From Chlorokybus atmophyticus (lineage: Eukaryota; Streptophyta; Chlorokybophyceae; Chlorokybales; Chlorokybaceae): DNA of 64,000 nucleotides. A model generated the notes under the pieces. That model was not told the origin of the DNA and did no database searches. It saw only the letters and a program-made list of their open reading frames with translations. Below are positions 32,680 through 43,384 of this stretch, one piece after another (the first letter of the stretch is position 1; the number at the start of each line of letters is the position of its first letter). The stretch lies in contig RHPI01001831.1 in the NCBI GenBank assembly GCA_009103225.1, forward strand, positions 1 through 64,000, written 5' to 3'. Made by a program: the position numbers and the translations under genes.

Positions 32680-34065
32680 CTACCAGTCCCTTACGCTGAG
32701 GAGGGCGATTCTTCCCCCTAGGCCTTGCTCTTCCTTGCGAGCGTTGGCGCAGTTGTTGGTGTTGTTATGGCCTCCGGTGTTGTTGCTGTTGTAGCCACCA
32801 GAGTTGTTGCCGTTGTGGCCTCCAGTGTTGTTGCTGTTGTAGCCACCAGAGTTGTTGCTGTTGACAGGTCTCAACTTAGTGAACTTAAGCCAGCAAACTG
32901 TCTCCAAGTGGCCTGTCTTGTGACAGTAGTCGCAGACCAGAGTTGAGTACTCTTCGGTGCACTCCTTTTGGTAGTGCCCATGCCGTCCACAGCGATGACA
33001 CAGCACAGGGGCAGGCAAAGCAGTATGCGCTGACCGTTTCCCTTTGTCGCGTGCTGGTGGAGCGTCCCGGCCACGTTCGCGGCAAGGAGGCTCGACAGTT
33101 GTGCTGGCTACAGGCCGTGAGGCGCTGCGGTTGGTGTCCAGCACTGCCTTCTCATATACCAAGCGCTTATGGATGGCTTGTGCAGTCTCGAAAGCTTCCT
33201 TGAGCGTGTAGCCAAGGGGTCTGCTGTAGTTCAGGGTCAGGCGCGTTGACTCGCTTAGGGTGGCATCCAACTCATTGACACATACCACTGCAGCAGCCTC
33301 GTCACTGACAATCTTGCAGCCAGTGTCCTTCAACAGAAGTTCCAGTCTTGAGTACAGGCGTATAGGGCCCTCGTTGGGCTTTCGCCGGAACCGCCTCAAC
33401 TCCTCCACTTTGCTAGTGGGCTGCGGTGGGAAAGTGCGACGAAGTGCAGCGTATAGATCCTTGAGTGGAGAGTCAGAGATGGCAGCACCTACAGTGATGG
33501 CTGGTGCGCGCAATGTAACTGACCCGAGGGTAAAAGCACTGCCTCCCGCACGAGAGCCAGGTGTTGCCATAGGTAGGGGTGTGCCCACCTCAGCGGCTGC
33601 TGTTCGTTGTTCTTCAAGGATGACAGCAGAAGGGTCCAGGATCCGGGCCCGTCGTGCAGCCGTCTTGATCTCAATCTCTGCAGGGGTCATATTGACGACC
33701 ACCAACTCAGGTTCCTCTTCCTCTGCTCTATCAGTGGCTGCCGCTATGGACAACCCGGTGACGGCAGCGGGAGTGGCAGGTGGAAAGACGGCTGCTGGAC
33801 TGTGCCGTGACGCAAATGCTATGGTACTGGCGAGCTCGCCATAGCCATCAACTCGATGCAGTTCAGCAACAGACTTCTAGACATCATGTACTTCATGGTC
33901 CAGATACTGAGCGGCAATGTGAAAAGAGATCTCATCTGACCAGTCTTTGTTCTTCAAAGCCTGCTGTCGCATCTTGGAGCGGAACTTGATGATGAATTCG
34001 TCCAGCGAGGTAGTGCCAGCACGTCCGCAGAAACAAAGGGATGTGGTTGAGCTGAAAGACTCCAT
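32680..34065 (-). pseudogene. Gag of copy 2, with two CCHC zinc knuckles
   Basis: The 357-residue frame (33753-32680) has a retrotransposon gag core (LYAALRRTFPPQPTSKVEEL, FRRKPNEGPIRLYSRLELLL), then CHRCGRHGHYQKEC and CDYCHKTGHLETVC, both with correct C-x2-C-x4-H-x4-C spacing, and a C-terminal tail of about three 12-residue Asn/Gly repeats. The preceding part (34065-33877, LDEFIIKFRSKMRQQALK) is in the same gag, interrupted by a stop at 33877-33879. Nucleocapsid knuckles bind element RNA. The first 400 bp upstream are the presumed leader. Confidence 0.85.
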
Positions 34066-35081
34066 CTCGTAGTCGTCACTGTCGCACGAGAGTGGGAAGC
34101 TCGATGCCGTGGAGTGGACAGGAACGGAGTGAAGTTGAAGACAGCACGAAAGCCTCTGCTGCTATGATCGTTGCCCCCGCCGTTGGTACGCTCGTAGGTG
34201 AGGTTGGAGGTTGGGCTCCAGCTGATGAGGTCACCCTTGTCTATTGGAGAGAACGGGGCGGGCCTGCTTATACAGCGAGTCCAAAGGTGAAAGTGTATGC
34301 AGGGTAGAGTGTTTGTGCTCTATCGCCTGTCGCGATGCCACTACCACTCACCACACTAGTGCCTGTGTGCGCTATGTAATGACAGTGATAACGAATGCAC
34401 AGGGATGTGTCCCCAGATACAGACTGCACTATCTGATGCAGAATGCAACGCACTCACTTGAGCAAAGAGGGCGACACTATGAGTCAACAAGCCACTATTA
34501 TAGGTAGTGCTGTTTACACAGTTCTTTGCATGAGCGGAAAATGTGTTACACTGTTAAGTGAGGTGAATGAGCAAGCAACACGTGAATACTATGCCCTAAC
34601 TGATGCCAACAACCACACTGCACCCAGGCACACCAAGCTCACAGCGATGATAAGCACGATGCACACACGAGCATGCACAGGCTCTCACACAGTGAAAGGG
34701 TTCTTAATAACCGGGATGGCGTGTTCGCAGTTCAAGTCGTTTCACAAGCTCCCAGCTTTCTCACTCACAGTGTCACCAGCTGATCCGGTGAACACTGTGA
34801 CTACTTATACAAGTCACATCATGACTGTTCAGAACATAAGCTAACGGTCATATCGAGGCTATTTCCACAGCGATTGTCACTCGATATAAAACACAACTTA
34901 TAACTGAACACACAACTAAACAGCTACGCGCGGTGCCTATATAGGCTATGGTCGTGAGCTACCCTGAAGTCATGACCTAGCTACAGGTCAGGGACGCGCG
35001 CGCGTTGGTATGCTGGTAGGCCGGGCGACGGTTTCGATGTAGACATGCCCGATGAAGGCAGGTATGTGTGGGCACTAGGCA

Positions 35082-35262
35082 GGACAAATATGAGGTGGAA
35101 GCAATATTGGACTGTAAGCTAAACAAGCGTGGACGCGCGACCCGCTGTGTAGTCAAATGGAAAGGGTATGGCTCGGAACATAACAGTTGCGAGCCCGACA
35201 GGCATCTCACACACTGCCGTGAGTTGCTTCGAGCTTACTGGGATGTACATCCCACCCCGTGA
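35082..35262 (+). pseudogene. Chromodomain of the interrupted gypsy relic
   Basis: KYEVEAILDCKLNKRGRATR, VVKWKGYG and NSCEPDRHL are the canonical chromodomain core (YEVE.IL…Y.VKWKGY…TWEP). One of the usual aromatic-cage residues is lost (NSCEP where NTWEP is expected). This is the C-terminal end of the pol that stops at 30593; the intervening 4.5 kb are the nested element. Confidence 0.9.
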
Positions 35263-35407
35263 ACTGTGGGCTTGGTTGTGACAGATTGGCAGTGCAGTTT
35301 CATTACCACCCTACCATTTCCTGCTATCTCACTGGTGTCACTGACTCGGGACTAAGCCTGATCGACTTAAGTTGAACGAGGACGTTAAAAACCTAAGTGG
35401 GGGGGAA

Positions 35408-36232
35408 TGTAACGGGAGCAAATATAATAGGGGTATTATTGCTACCTTAATAACATATTATGTGTAGATAAATACATGTAAATGCTTATTTATACCTCTT
35501 TTCTACGGTTCCTCGCTTATGAAAGCTTATAATACTTTTATTATAGCCTTGATAAGTCCCAATGGGTGTAGAATCGCCTATTTAAGCTTATTTAGGGTCG
35601 CATATCATATGCGATCACTACAGCCAGATTTTGCGATAGGTACCTTATCATTAAATACCTTATCGTTGGATATCAGAGCTCTTATTGGCTCACGCTAGAT
35701 TTCTAACGGCTATCCTATTTATAGGGGTGATATCTTGTTGTGTATCCGATATCATCCGATATGTGATACATTCTTGATATATAAGAGAGATATAAGGTCT
35801 CATCAACTGATGAGACCTCATTCAGTTCTCTGCCATCTGCAGCGTCATGCTGCCGGGGGCGTGACAGGCTTGTCATTGGAAATGTGCAAATTGGGGTAGA
35901 GGATTGAAGGGACGGCGGCCTCATAGGCGCCGTGGTTGTTACACCAACACCATTACCAGCCACGCCGCCGGCCCACACCGCCGCTGCCGGGGCAACTGCC
36001 AGAGCAAAAGATGCTCTGGCTATGGCGGCAGCTGCATTAGCAGCGCCGCAATGCGGCTGATATCGATGTGAGACATGAGTCTCACATCGATATCAGTGCT
36101 AGCGATAAGCTAACACTACATTAAGGCCATAAAGGCCCTAATACGGCTAAATTGGCTGTTTATTACCCGTTGGGACTCTTATTTCCAATTCAATCAGGGC
36201 GGGGATCTGCATAGCGGTAGCACTCCGTTACA
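35408..36232 (+). repeat. 3' LTR of the chromodomain gypsy relic
   Basis: 825 bp from TGTAACGGGAGC to CACTCCGTTACA, with inverted termini, directly preceded by a purine tract AAGTGGGGGGGAA. It contains a perfect 18-bp palindrome with a 4-base loop at 36057-36096 and further GC-rich hairpins around 35930-36050, which contrast with the AT-rich first half. Confidence 0.85.
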
Positions 36233-36347
36233 AGATACGACAGATAAAAGACAGACCATACGACTAGGTATAAATTGTGGTCTTCTCTAATCCGGCCAAA
36301 CTATGATAGGTCATGACCAGACCATGGCGGTCCCTTATAAATGCTAG

Positions 36348-36400
36348 ACCTACGTGTTAAACAGGAACTTTGCCAGCACCTTTGCTGGCCAAGTTTCTGT
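36348..36400. repeat. Imperfect 23-bp hairpin
   Basis: GTTAAACAGGAACTTTGCCA… pairs with …TGGCCAAGTTTCTGTTTAGC at about 20 of 23 positions over a short loop, just downstream of the chromovirus LTR. It could be the end of another mobile element. Confidence 0.7.
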
Positions 36401-36788
36401 TTAGCATAGTGCATGTTTGAGTATGCATGTGTGTGTGTGTCTGCATGTGTTGGCATAAACAAACCTGCGTGTGTGCCACTGCATGCTTTTGTGTATGCAG
36501 TTGCGTGTGCATTTGTGCATGCGTGCTCAAGCTGTTTTCCTGAAACCGCTTAAAATCTTCTCAAGAGTTATAGACATGATAAAGGGCTTTGCAGTTATTT
36601 GCATGAACTTGATCGTGATGATAGCAGCGCTGGGTGACTCCATGAGCCATCAAAAGAACTTTGACCTGCACCGCTGTTTCCAGGACCTGAAGCAGCGGAC
36701 GTTGAAATGCTGTGCAACAGGAGGGTTGCATGTGAGTGCTATTAGCTCTCTGCAGCCGCTACAAAGAGCTGAGCTGTGAGTGTTATAA

Positions 36789-37960
36789 CTAACATACTTG
36801 CATGAGGTGCATGATGTGTGGTGCTAACATAAACGGGGTGATGCCACGCCATGGCAATTGGTGGTCGACGCGAGCTTTCTTCAGAAGGTCAGGGTTCATG
36901 CGGGACGAATGCCCATGGAGCAGGAGCAGCACAGGTTGATTAACACTGCAGCCTCTTGGTGTGTGGTCGACGAAGAATTGGTCCACTCAGCGAAGATGTT
37001 CAAGGTCATGTATGTTCTTTACATCCTCATTATGTTACTTGGTGGTGCCTCCTGTATATAGTTGTCTGTAAGCTGCTTACTATTGAGGATGTACAAGGGT
37101 GGCATGGCTTACCCTGCAGCGTTCACACACTCCATCACAAACATGTGCTCCCTAATGCCAACTCGATTGTAATAAGGGTTCTTGTAACCCTTCTTGCATA
37201 TACATAACAGTCACCGTTCCTGCAAGGTGAGGGTAAGATGTCAGCAAGGCCAACGATCATTAAGCATACTGTGGTTGACAGACCCTCCAGGAGGACTGAC
37301 CCAAGTTGTCTGGCTCAAAGCTAGTTTCATTTACGTTATATACGCGATACGAAGGGTCTCGAATGTCAAGCTCCTCCAGCGGTAACTTTTGAGCATACAA
37401 GTTAAGAAATGACTTCACGTTGTCATGCGTGAATGCTTGCCACCTTCTCATGTCTAACCCTTCTGCAACACGTGTTGCCAATTGGTGTATTTACAGTCTC
37501 AACCACTTGTTCCCATTACAACCAGATGCTTTAAAGCGCTTGTTGCAATCATCATTAAGACTCCGCATCGTCTCAATGTGTGGGACAGCCTTCTCCCCCG
37601 GACCCGTACACACAAAAATACTATAATACATGCGTCATATTGTTGAACACACATGCACACCCACACAGTTGCACACATGCACGCACCATTAAAAACAAGG
37701 CAGGCCTGGTGACATCATAGATTGTTTGGACATCCACTGGACCCACGTGTATATGACTAACTCTTCTTCCTCTACTTTTGTCAGCACAAGTTGTCTTCCG
37801 ACTCTGAAAACAACTTGTGAAAGTGTTAAAACTGCGAGGGACTTGCTGCTTGTCCGAGATAGTAGTTATATAAGGTGGACAATGCCATGCTGCTCCGCTG
37901 CCTCCCTGATGATTGCCCCAACCTTTACGTCATCTACAACCACATCCGTTTTCAAGGGTT
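36789..37960 (-). pseudogene. Third pogo-type transposase relic
   Basis: Read on the minus strand: an LTKVEEEELVIYTWVQWM segment (CENP-B-like, about 37810-37700), then RVYNVNETSFEPDN (about 37340), then QPVLLLLHGHSSRMNP and LAPHIMHLMQ (36930-36790). The order and motifs are those of pogo/Tigger DDE_1 transposases. The first catalytic Asp (normally NVDET) is Asn and the second (normally LLDGH) is His, and the frame is broken several times, so it is inactive. It differs from both pogo-type sequences at 6650-11250. Confidence 0.75.
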
Positions 37961-38342
37961 TGGGTTAGGGTTTATGATTATGCCACGGCCATTGTGATCA
38001 ATGTAGCGCATGCCGGCGCGCTTGGTAAGTCCCACAACCTGCCCTAAAGCCCTCTTGCTGCGATGCCTGAGCCTTTTAAGCATGCACGGTGCTGAAGGTG
38101 TGTTGGTGGAGCACATGCTCTCATGAGGGGTAGACTCCACACACACACGCAGTCAGGCTATGGGTTGATAATGATAAGACACCCCCTCAGCCCTTAGTCT
38201 GACTGCACATCAGGCTAATGCTAGTCATGCATGAAGAATGCAGAGTATAGGCGCTAGGAACATAGCATGCAATGCAGCCAGCAACAAGGCATTGTGTGAA
38301 CGTGCCATGGATATATGTGTGCGCAGCCTTGCATGTAATGCC

Positions 38343-38414
38343 GGTTAATGTGGCATAGGCTAAGAAGGGCTTATGAAGCAGTAATAAGCAATACACAACC
38401 TCTCATGGTAGCGA
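38343..38414 (+). repeat. Dispersed repeat, copy 1 (second copy at 43550)
   Basis: 72 bp matching 43550-43621 in the same orientation with about five differences, ending CTCTCATGGTAGCGA. The two copies lie outside the two ends of the Harbinger element. Confidence 0.9.
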
Positions 38415-38521
38415 CCATGGCCTAGTCGGCTACTAGCCTATGTAACGCGGGGCTTACTAAGCCCCGCGCTACTTTGGTAAGCGGAGCTCTCATGGTCGCG
38501 GGATCAAATCCCACTGGGCGC
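38411..38521 (+). other. tRNA-like cloverleaf-forming sequence
   Basis: GCGACCATG (38411-38419) pairs perfectly with CATGGTCGC (38491-38499). Inside, CGCGGGGC/GCCCCGCG forms an 8-bp stem with the 7-base loop TTACTAA (38446-38468). TGGCCTAGTCGG matches a pol III A box, and GGATCAAATCCC (38501-38512) is close to a B box. The stems do not fit a standard tRNA, so this is at best tRNA-derived (SINE-like), or a structured transposon end. Confidence 0.4.
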
Positions 38522-39189
38522 AAAATGCGCGCGAGTGGTAGTTTGTCGGCGACCGTCGGAAACGATCAAAGGCAGTTGGTATGATCGGTTAACAATAAAC
38601 TGTGAGGTGAAGTTGAATGAGAGGGTCTTTACACCTAAGGTACGAGCCTCGCGGTTATCAGACGTGGCGGCGCTTTTCGTTCTAACCTAACAGAGGCACC
38701 GGTTACACTAGTCGATTAGGCCGCCGGTTAGCATCGAGCTGCTTAACCTCGATGCCAGCGTGGCTATTCGTCTACGATGCATTGCAATGCATATCAACTT
38801 TTCCTAAACCACCTCTCGAGCGGCTTTAGAAAATGTTAAGGGGGCCGCGGCAATTGCGATCGCGTCTGAGTGGACGACAAAGATTGAGCTGATACTCGCG
38901 CCTTTTGTCGTTTATTTCAAACATGCCGGCGCTGGGGGTTCAGAAGGACTGCGACGGCGGAGATGGCAGGGCAGGCGGCGGTGGTGGTGGAGGCGGTGGC
39001 ATTGCGAGGTGGTTTGTTGTGTTGCTTGCTATGGACGCTCAGCACTGCAAGCTAGTCAGCCCACTGCTGCACCAGGTAGACTGCATTATGCTGCGTCCAC
39101 GTCACCGGATGTAACCCTTGATGGCTATTAGGCGCAGCGAGCGCATGAGCTACTGCAGCACATCCCTCCCAACCCAGCCACAGGACCTC

Positions 39190-39885
39190 GTCTGGTGCAG
39201 GTGTGATTGCATGTGCGTGCAAGCGTGCGTGCGTGTGTGTTCATGCGTATGTGTGTGTGTGTTTGTGCATGTGTGCGTGCGCGCATGCGTGCATGCGTGA
39301 GTGTGATTGCATATGTGTGTCTGTGTGTGTGCGTGTGTGTGAGAGTGCGATTGCATATGTGAGTGCGTGCGTGTATGTGCAGTGCAGTGCAGTGCAGTGC
39401 AGTCGAGTGCAGTGCAGTGCAGTGTGTGCGTGCGTGCGTGAGTGTGATTGCATATGTGTGTCTGTGTGTCTGTGTGTGTGCGTGTGTGTGAGAGTGCGAT
39501 TGCATATGTGAGTGCGTGCATGTATGTGCAGTGCATGCGTGCGTGCATAAGTGTGATTGCATATGTGTGTCTGTGTGTGTGCGTGTGTGTGAGAGTGCGA
39601 TTGCATATGTGAGTGCGTGCGTGTATGTGCAGTGCAGTGCAGTGCAGTGAGAGTGTGATTGCATATGTGTGTCTGTGTGTGTGCGTGTGTGTGAGAGTGC
39701 GATTGCATATGTGAGCGCAAGCGTGTATGTGCAGTGCAGTGCAGTGCAGTGCAGTGCAGTCAGTGCGTGCGTGCGAGAGTGTGATTGTACTTGTGAGTGT
39801 GTGCGTGTGTGTGAGAGTATAGTTGCAGATGTGAGTGCGTGCGTGTGTGTGTGAGTGTGATTGCATGCATGTGTGCGTAGTTCAG
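39190..39885. repeat. GT-rich satellite with embedded GTGCA arrays
   Basis: A unit containing GAGTGTGATTGCATATGTGT… then GAGAGTGCGATTGCATATGT and a (GTGCA)n tract recurs about four times (near 39298, 39439, 39549 and 39652), with shorter derivatives to 39880. Long frames on both strands here are repeat artefacts. Confidence 0.9.
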
Positions 39886-39945
39886 TTCATGCATCACTCA
39901 GTGGCGTGATTGTGATCTGCAGATGAGTCCATCCCAGCACCCGCG

Positions 39946-41335
39946 ATGTCTAGGCCAGAAGCACGCCCCGACTCGCCACCCAGCACCGTGCCGACTGAGC
40001 CCACTCCGGCTCAAGAGTCCCCGGGGCACTCCAAAACTGCCCCAGTGCATTGCCTAACGCCTGAGCATGGTGCGCGAAGTGCCCCTTCCAAGAAGAAGAA
40101 GACCACGCCTGCAGCAGCAGGTACACGTGTGTGCACAGACTGGATGAGCTTGCGTGCTGCATGCATGTGCCAGAATGTGCACGTGTGCACAGTGCGAGTA
40201 TGCTTGTGTGCTGTGCTGTATGTGTGTGTAGAGTCAAGCAATCCGTGCATGTGTGTGCATGGTGATACAATAACTGTGCGTGTGTGTGCACAGTCAAACT
40301 CTGCTAGCGTGCATGTGTGTGCACACTCACAGCACCTGCATGCACGTGCACAGTCAGTGTTGAAGTTTGTACATGTGCATGGCTAGAGGCTGTGCGCGTG
40401 CAGGTGTGTAGAATGATAGTAGGTGCTTGCATCACTGCCTGGCGTATACTGTGCAGGCAAAAAGCGTGCAGGGACGTGGAGTGCAGCGGAGAGCGTTTGG
40501 TTAATTGCTGCACACAAGGAGTCCCACGAGAAGTGGGCCACCGGCGTCTACCAAGCAAGCAAGAACAAGACCTTGATGTGGAAGGAGATCGCAGCAGCTG
40601 CATCCAAGCTTGCCGAGGCAGCCAATGGGGTGTTCGAGCGCACACCCACCCGTGCGATGATAGGTCAGCCACTTGCTGGTTGTAGTGTGCATGTGAACGT
40701 ATGTATGCAGCCAGGGTTCGTGTATGTGAGTGGGTCGTGCGCCTTGCTAACATGTGCATGGGCTACAGGTGGAGCAACATGAGATTGCAATACTATGAGA
40801 TCCGTCGCTTTGCTAGGCGGTCAGGCGCACCCGACTACTACTTCAGCCTTGAGGTAGATCACAAGAAGGAGTGGGAAGTGCCCAACAACTTGCTGGGCAA
40901 CAACATCCGTGTGTACGAGTTGATGGAGGACGCGTTGGGCAGCACCGCAGCTGCAGAGCCACCTCTTTCACCGCCGGGGGAGGCGAGCAGGAGCCATCAA
41001 AGACTTGCCAAGGTATGTCCATGTTGTCAAGCAAGGCTGTGTCACACTTGGCAATTACTGCATGCTTACGTTGTGCTATTCTGGTAGATGAGACTGCTGG
41101 CACCACGGGTAAGAAGCGCAAGGCCAAGGTCTCTTCCATCAGTGACGTGATCAACCGCCAGTGTGAGCAGCAGGAACGCATGGCAGCGGAGCGCGCCGAA
41201 AAGGAGGCAGCTGCCAAGTAGGTAGAGCTAGCAGCACTCAAGGAAGAGGGGGATAAGCAGTGCTCAGCTATCCTAGGTCTAGGAAAAATGCTGAGTGAGG
41301 CTATTATGACATTGCGTTCCGCTTGAGGGCATGTT
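39946..41335 (+). CDS. Myb/SANT-like protein of the Harbinger element
   Basis: Putative exons are 39946-40120 (Pro/Ser-rich, ending in Lys-rich PSKKKKTTPA), 40457-40663 (AGTWSAAESVWLIAAHKESH, a trihelix/Myb-like domain), 40769-41014 (MRLQYYEIRRFARRSG and SLEVDHKKEW) and 41089 to about 41220-41335 (coiled coil, QCEQQERMAAERAEKEAAAK, with an in-frame stop at 41219). The phase across the second intron does not close with the splice sites chosen, so either a site is wrong or the copy is broken. In PIF/Harbinger elements this second protein helps import the transposase and binds the element ends. The two genes are arranged tail to tail. Confidence 0.65.
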
Positions 41336-41430
41336 GTAGCCAAATCATGCATTATGTTTATATAGCAGGGAACAATGATACAAGTAGGGTTAGTATTGTA
41401 ATGTGATAGCAATTCTTACTACATGAATTG

Positions 41431-42790
41431 TTACGCTAGTAGGTCTCTGACCAAGCTATCACTGTTGTCCAGGTTGTCATTGTCTGCTGTAGCATGAAGG
41501 GACATGTCTCTATCAGCATCCAGCACATAGTCCAAAGGCTCCTCCCCTGCTATAACACAGAAGTTGTGAAGTACACAACATGCACTAATAACATAAGGCG
41601 CAGATAACATGTCGCTACTGATAGTATCCTTCAAAATGCGCCACCTGCTTTTTAGCACCCCGAACGCTCGTTCAACAGCCATGCATGCGAACGAGTGGCG
41701 GAAATTAGAAAAACGCTGCCACTCAGGTGAAGCATCACGCTGTCCAGGGTAGAGCACGATCAGGTGTTGAGTTAACGGATATGCAGCATCACCGAAAATG
41801 TAAGGGGTCACACGATCACCAAAGTTGTGTCAGGATGGGCTCTTGCATGGTGGTCTTGTCTTGGTAGATGGATCGATACAACCCGGAACTGCTGAACACC
41901 CTTGCATCATGCACACTGCCGGGCCAGGCGATGTCGATATGGGTGAAATGCAGGTCGTAATCAACCACGGCCTGCAGCACGCATGCAATTTTATGTACGA
42001 CACAACTTGTGGCGACACAATGCATGGGTCATACTTGCACAGGTTGCATGAATTGGTACGGGCTTACGTGAAAGATGATGGAGTAGCTGCCTTTGCGGTT
42101 GAAGTAATCAGCAGAATGTGGAGTAGTCGGCTTTTTGATCATAATGTGATGGCCATTTATGGCGTCTACGCAGCCTGGGAACCCTTTGCCCTCCCAACGC
42201 GCCATCACTTGCCTCAAGCGCGCACCCTCCGGCCATGCTATTAAGGCACGCAGCTCTGCATTGACAACTTGCCCAAACTGCTCACAAATCTGGCAAGCAC
42301 TAGCAGTGCTTACGCCCATCAACTCACCTAGCACATGATAAGGGGTACCATGTCCAAGCCTATGCAATCCTATGGCAACCCGCTTATGCAAAGGTATCGC
42401 TTCTCCAAAGCGTGTGTCGGTTTAACAGAACTCAATGTTAGATATACCTGGCACAATGCATTGAACGAAACTGCACTCAAATGAAAGTGAGTGTTCCACA
42501 TAGCGTCAGGCCGATGTACAGACACGACTCTATCCAACCACGCTTGTTTCCGCGGAAAGCAATACCAAATGCTGAAATGCTCTCACATCGTAGCAACAGC
42601 CGCCCATGCAGTGCTTGTGGAGTGCATGTCCTCTCCATCTGCTGGCAATGATAGCCAACGCTGACGCCGCTTGGTGACTGGTCAACGCCTGCCTGATTGT
42701 GGCGATCAGCGCCCCAATAATGGCCAGTAACATGCCTCGCATTACTGCTGCTGCTGGAGCATCCATTGCGACTCTGCACACACAAAAGCT
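41431..42790 (-). pseudogene. PIF/Harbinger DDE transposase, frame-shifted
   Basis: Segments on the minus strand: an N-terminal helix-rich part and KQAWLDRVVSVHRPDAMWNT (42780-42448); a helix-turn-helix ELMGVSTASACQI and the first catalytic Asp in GFPGCVDAINGHHI (42391-42060); after a GT-AG intron, the second Asp in AWPGSVHDARVF (41990-41817); and YIFGDAAYPL with the catalytic Glu in AVERAFGVLKSRW (41811-41431). All three catalytic residues survive. A frame jump lies in GAGCCCATCCTGACACAAC (about 41830) and another near 42590, so this copy should be inactive. The exon at 42443-42745 is duplicated exactly at 48170-48472. Confidence 0.82.
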
Positions 42791-43384
42791 AATTGGACTA
42801 ACTGAACAGCAACACACGCACACGCACAGGTCGGCTCTGCACACACATGCATATGCCAACTCCCACTGTGCATGCGCGAGCACGCCCCCCCNCCCACACA
42901 CAGTCTTTACGCTCACACACACGCACTCACTCGGCACACACATGCAAACACACGCACGGAGTCCGTCTCTGCACACACTGAGAACCAACACACACTGGCA
43001 CATACATGCACGCTGACTCTGATTCTGCACACACGACAAATCCAGCGCTCACGCACACATATGGACACGTACACATGCCTACCTGCCGTCGCCGACTTGC
43101 AAGCAGCTGCCCCCACTCACATGCTGCCCCCGGCCGCCGCCGCCGCCACCCACCACGCCGCCTTCCAGGCCGCCTCGGCCGCCTCGGCCGCCTCCAATGT
43201 GAGCAAACCCTACACTACTATCGCGGGAAATGATATAAACTTTTGTTAATCTGACTGCCAAAAACATAGTCTGAACCCGGCAGTAAGATTAAGGGGGACG
43301 ATTGCTTAACCTGTGCTAACGTGGCAAGGTTAGGCGCTGCTAACCTTCGCACCTTTAACCTTAGATGTAAAGACCCTCTCAGAG

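Larger units (their letters stand above)
30594..35081 (-). mobile_element. Second methyltransferase/PHD element, pol deleted, nested in the chromovirus relic
   Basis: Read on the minus strand: repeat block B (35081-34495), primer-binding-like TGGCTTGTTGACTC, gag with two zinc knuckles (34065-32680), linker (32614-31340), the end of the integrase with PHD finger (31252-30890), a G-run, and repeat block A (30844-30594). The methyltransferase, RT, RNase H and integrase core are missing. Both sides are flanked by GGACA (30589-30593 and 35082-35086), a plausible 5-bp target duplication. The element separates the pre-chromodomain linker of the host relic from its chromodomain. It carries only one block at each end, and the two blocks are different. 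Confidence 0.8.
38618..43381. mobile_element. PIF/Harbinger DNA transposon
   Basis: Ends are inverted repeats of 24 bp matching at 23 positions (TGAGAGGGTCTTTACA…, 38618-38641 and, inverted, 43358-43381). Between them lie the two genes expected of the superfamily, a Myb/SANT-like protein on the plus strand and a DDE transposase on the minus strand, converging at about 41400. I could not confirm a 3-bp target duplication (flanks GAA and GAG). The stretch 38650-39190 holds only a Gly-rich spurious frame. Confidence 0.7.

Noticed and set aside
30594-35081. Reading the two flanking repeat blocks as ordinary identical LTRs
   Set aside because: The blocks at the two ends are different sequences; they match separate parts of the repeat at 4452-5342.
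39128-39866. Long minus-strand frames of 159-238 residues rich in His/Thr
   Set aside because: They follow the GT-rich satellite; no codon bias or family resemblance.
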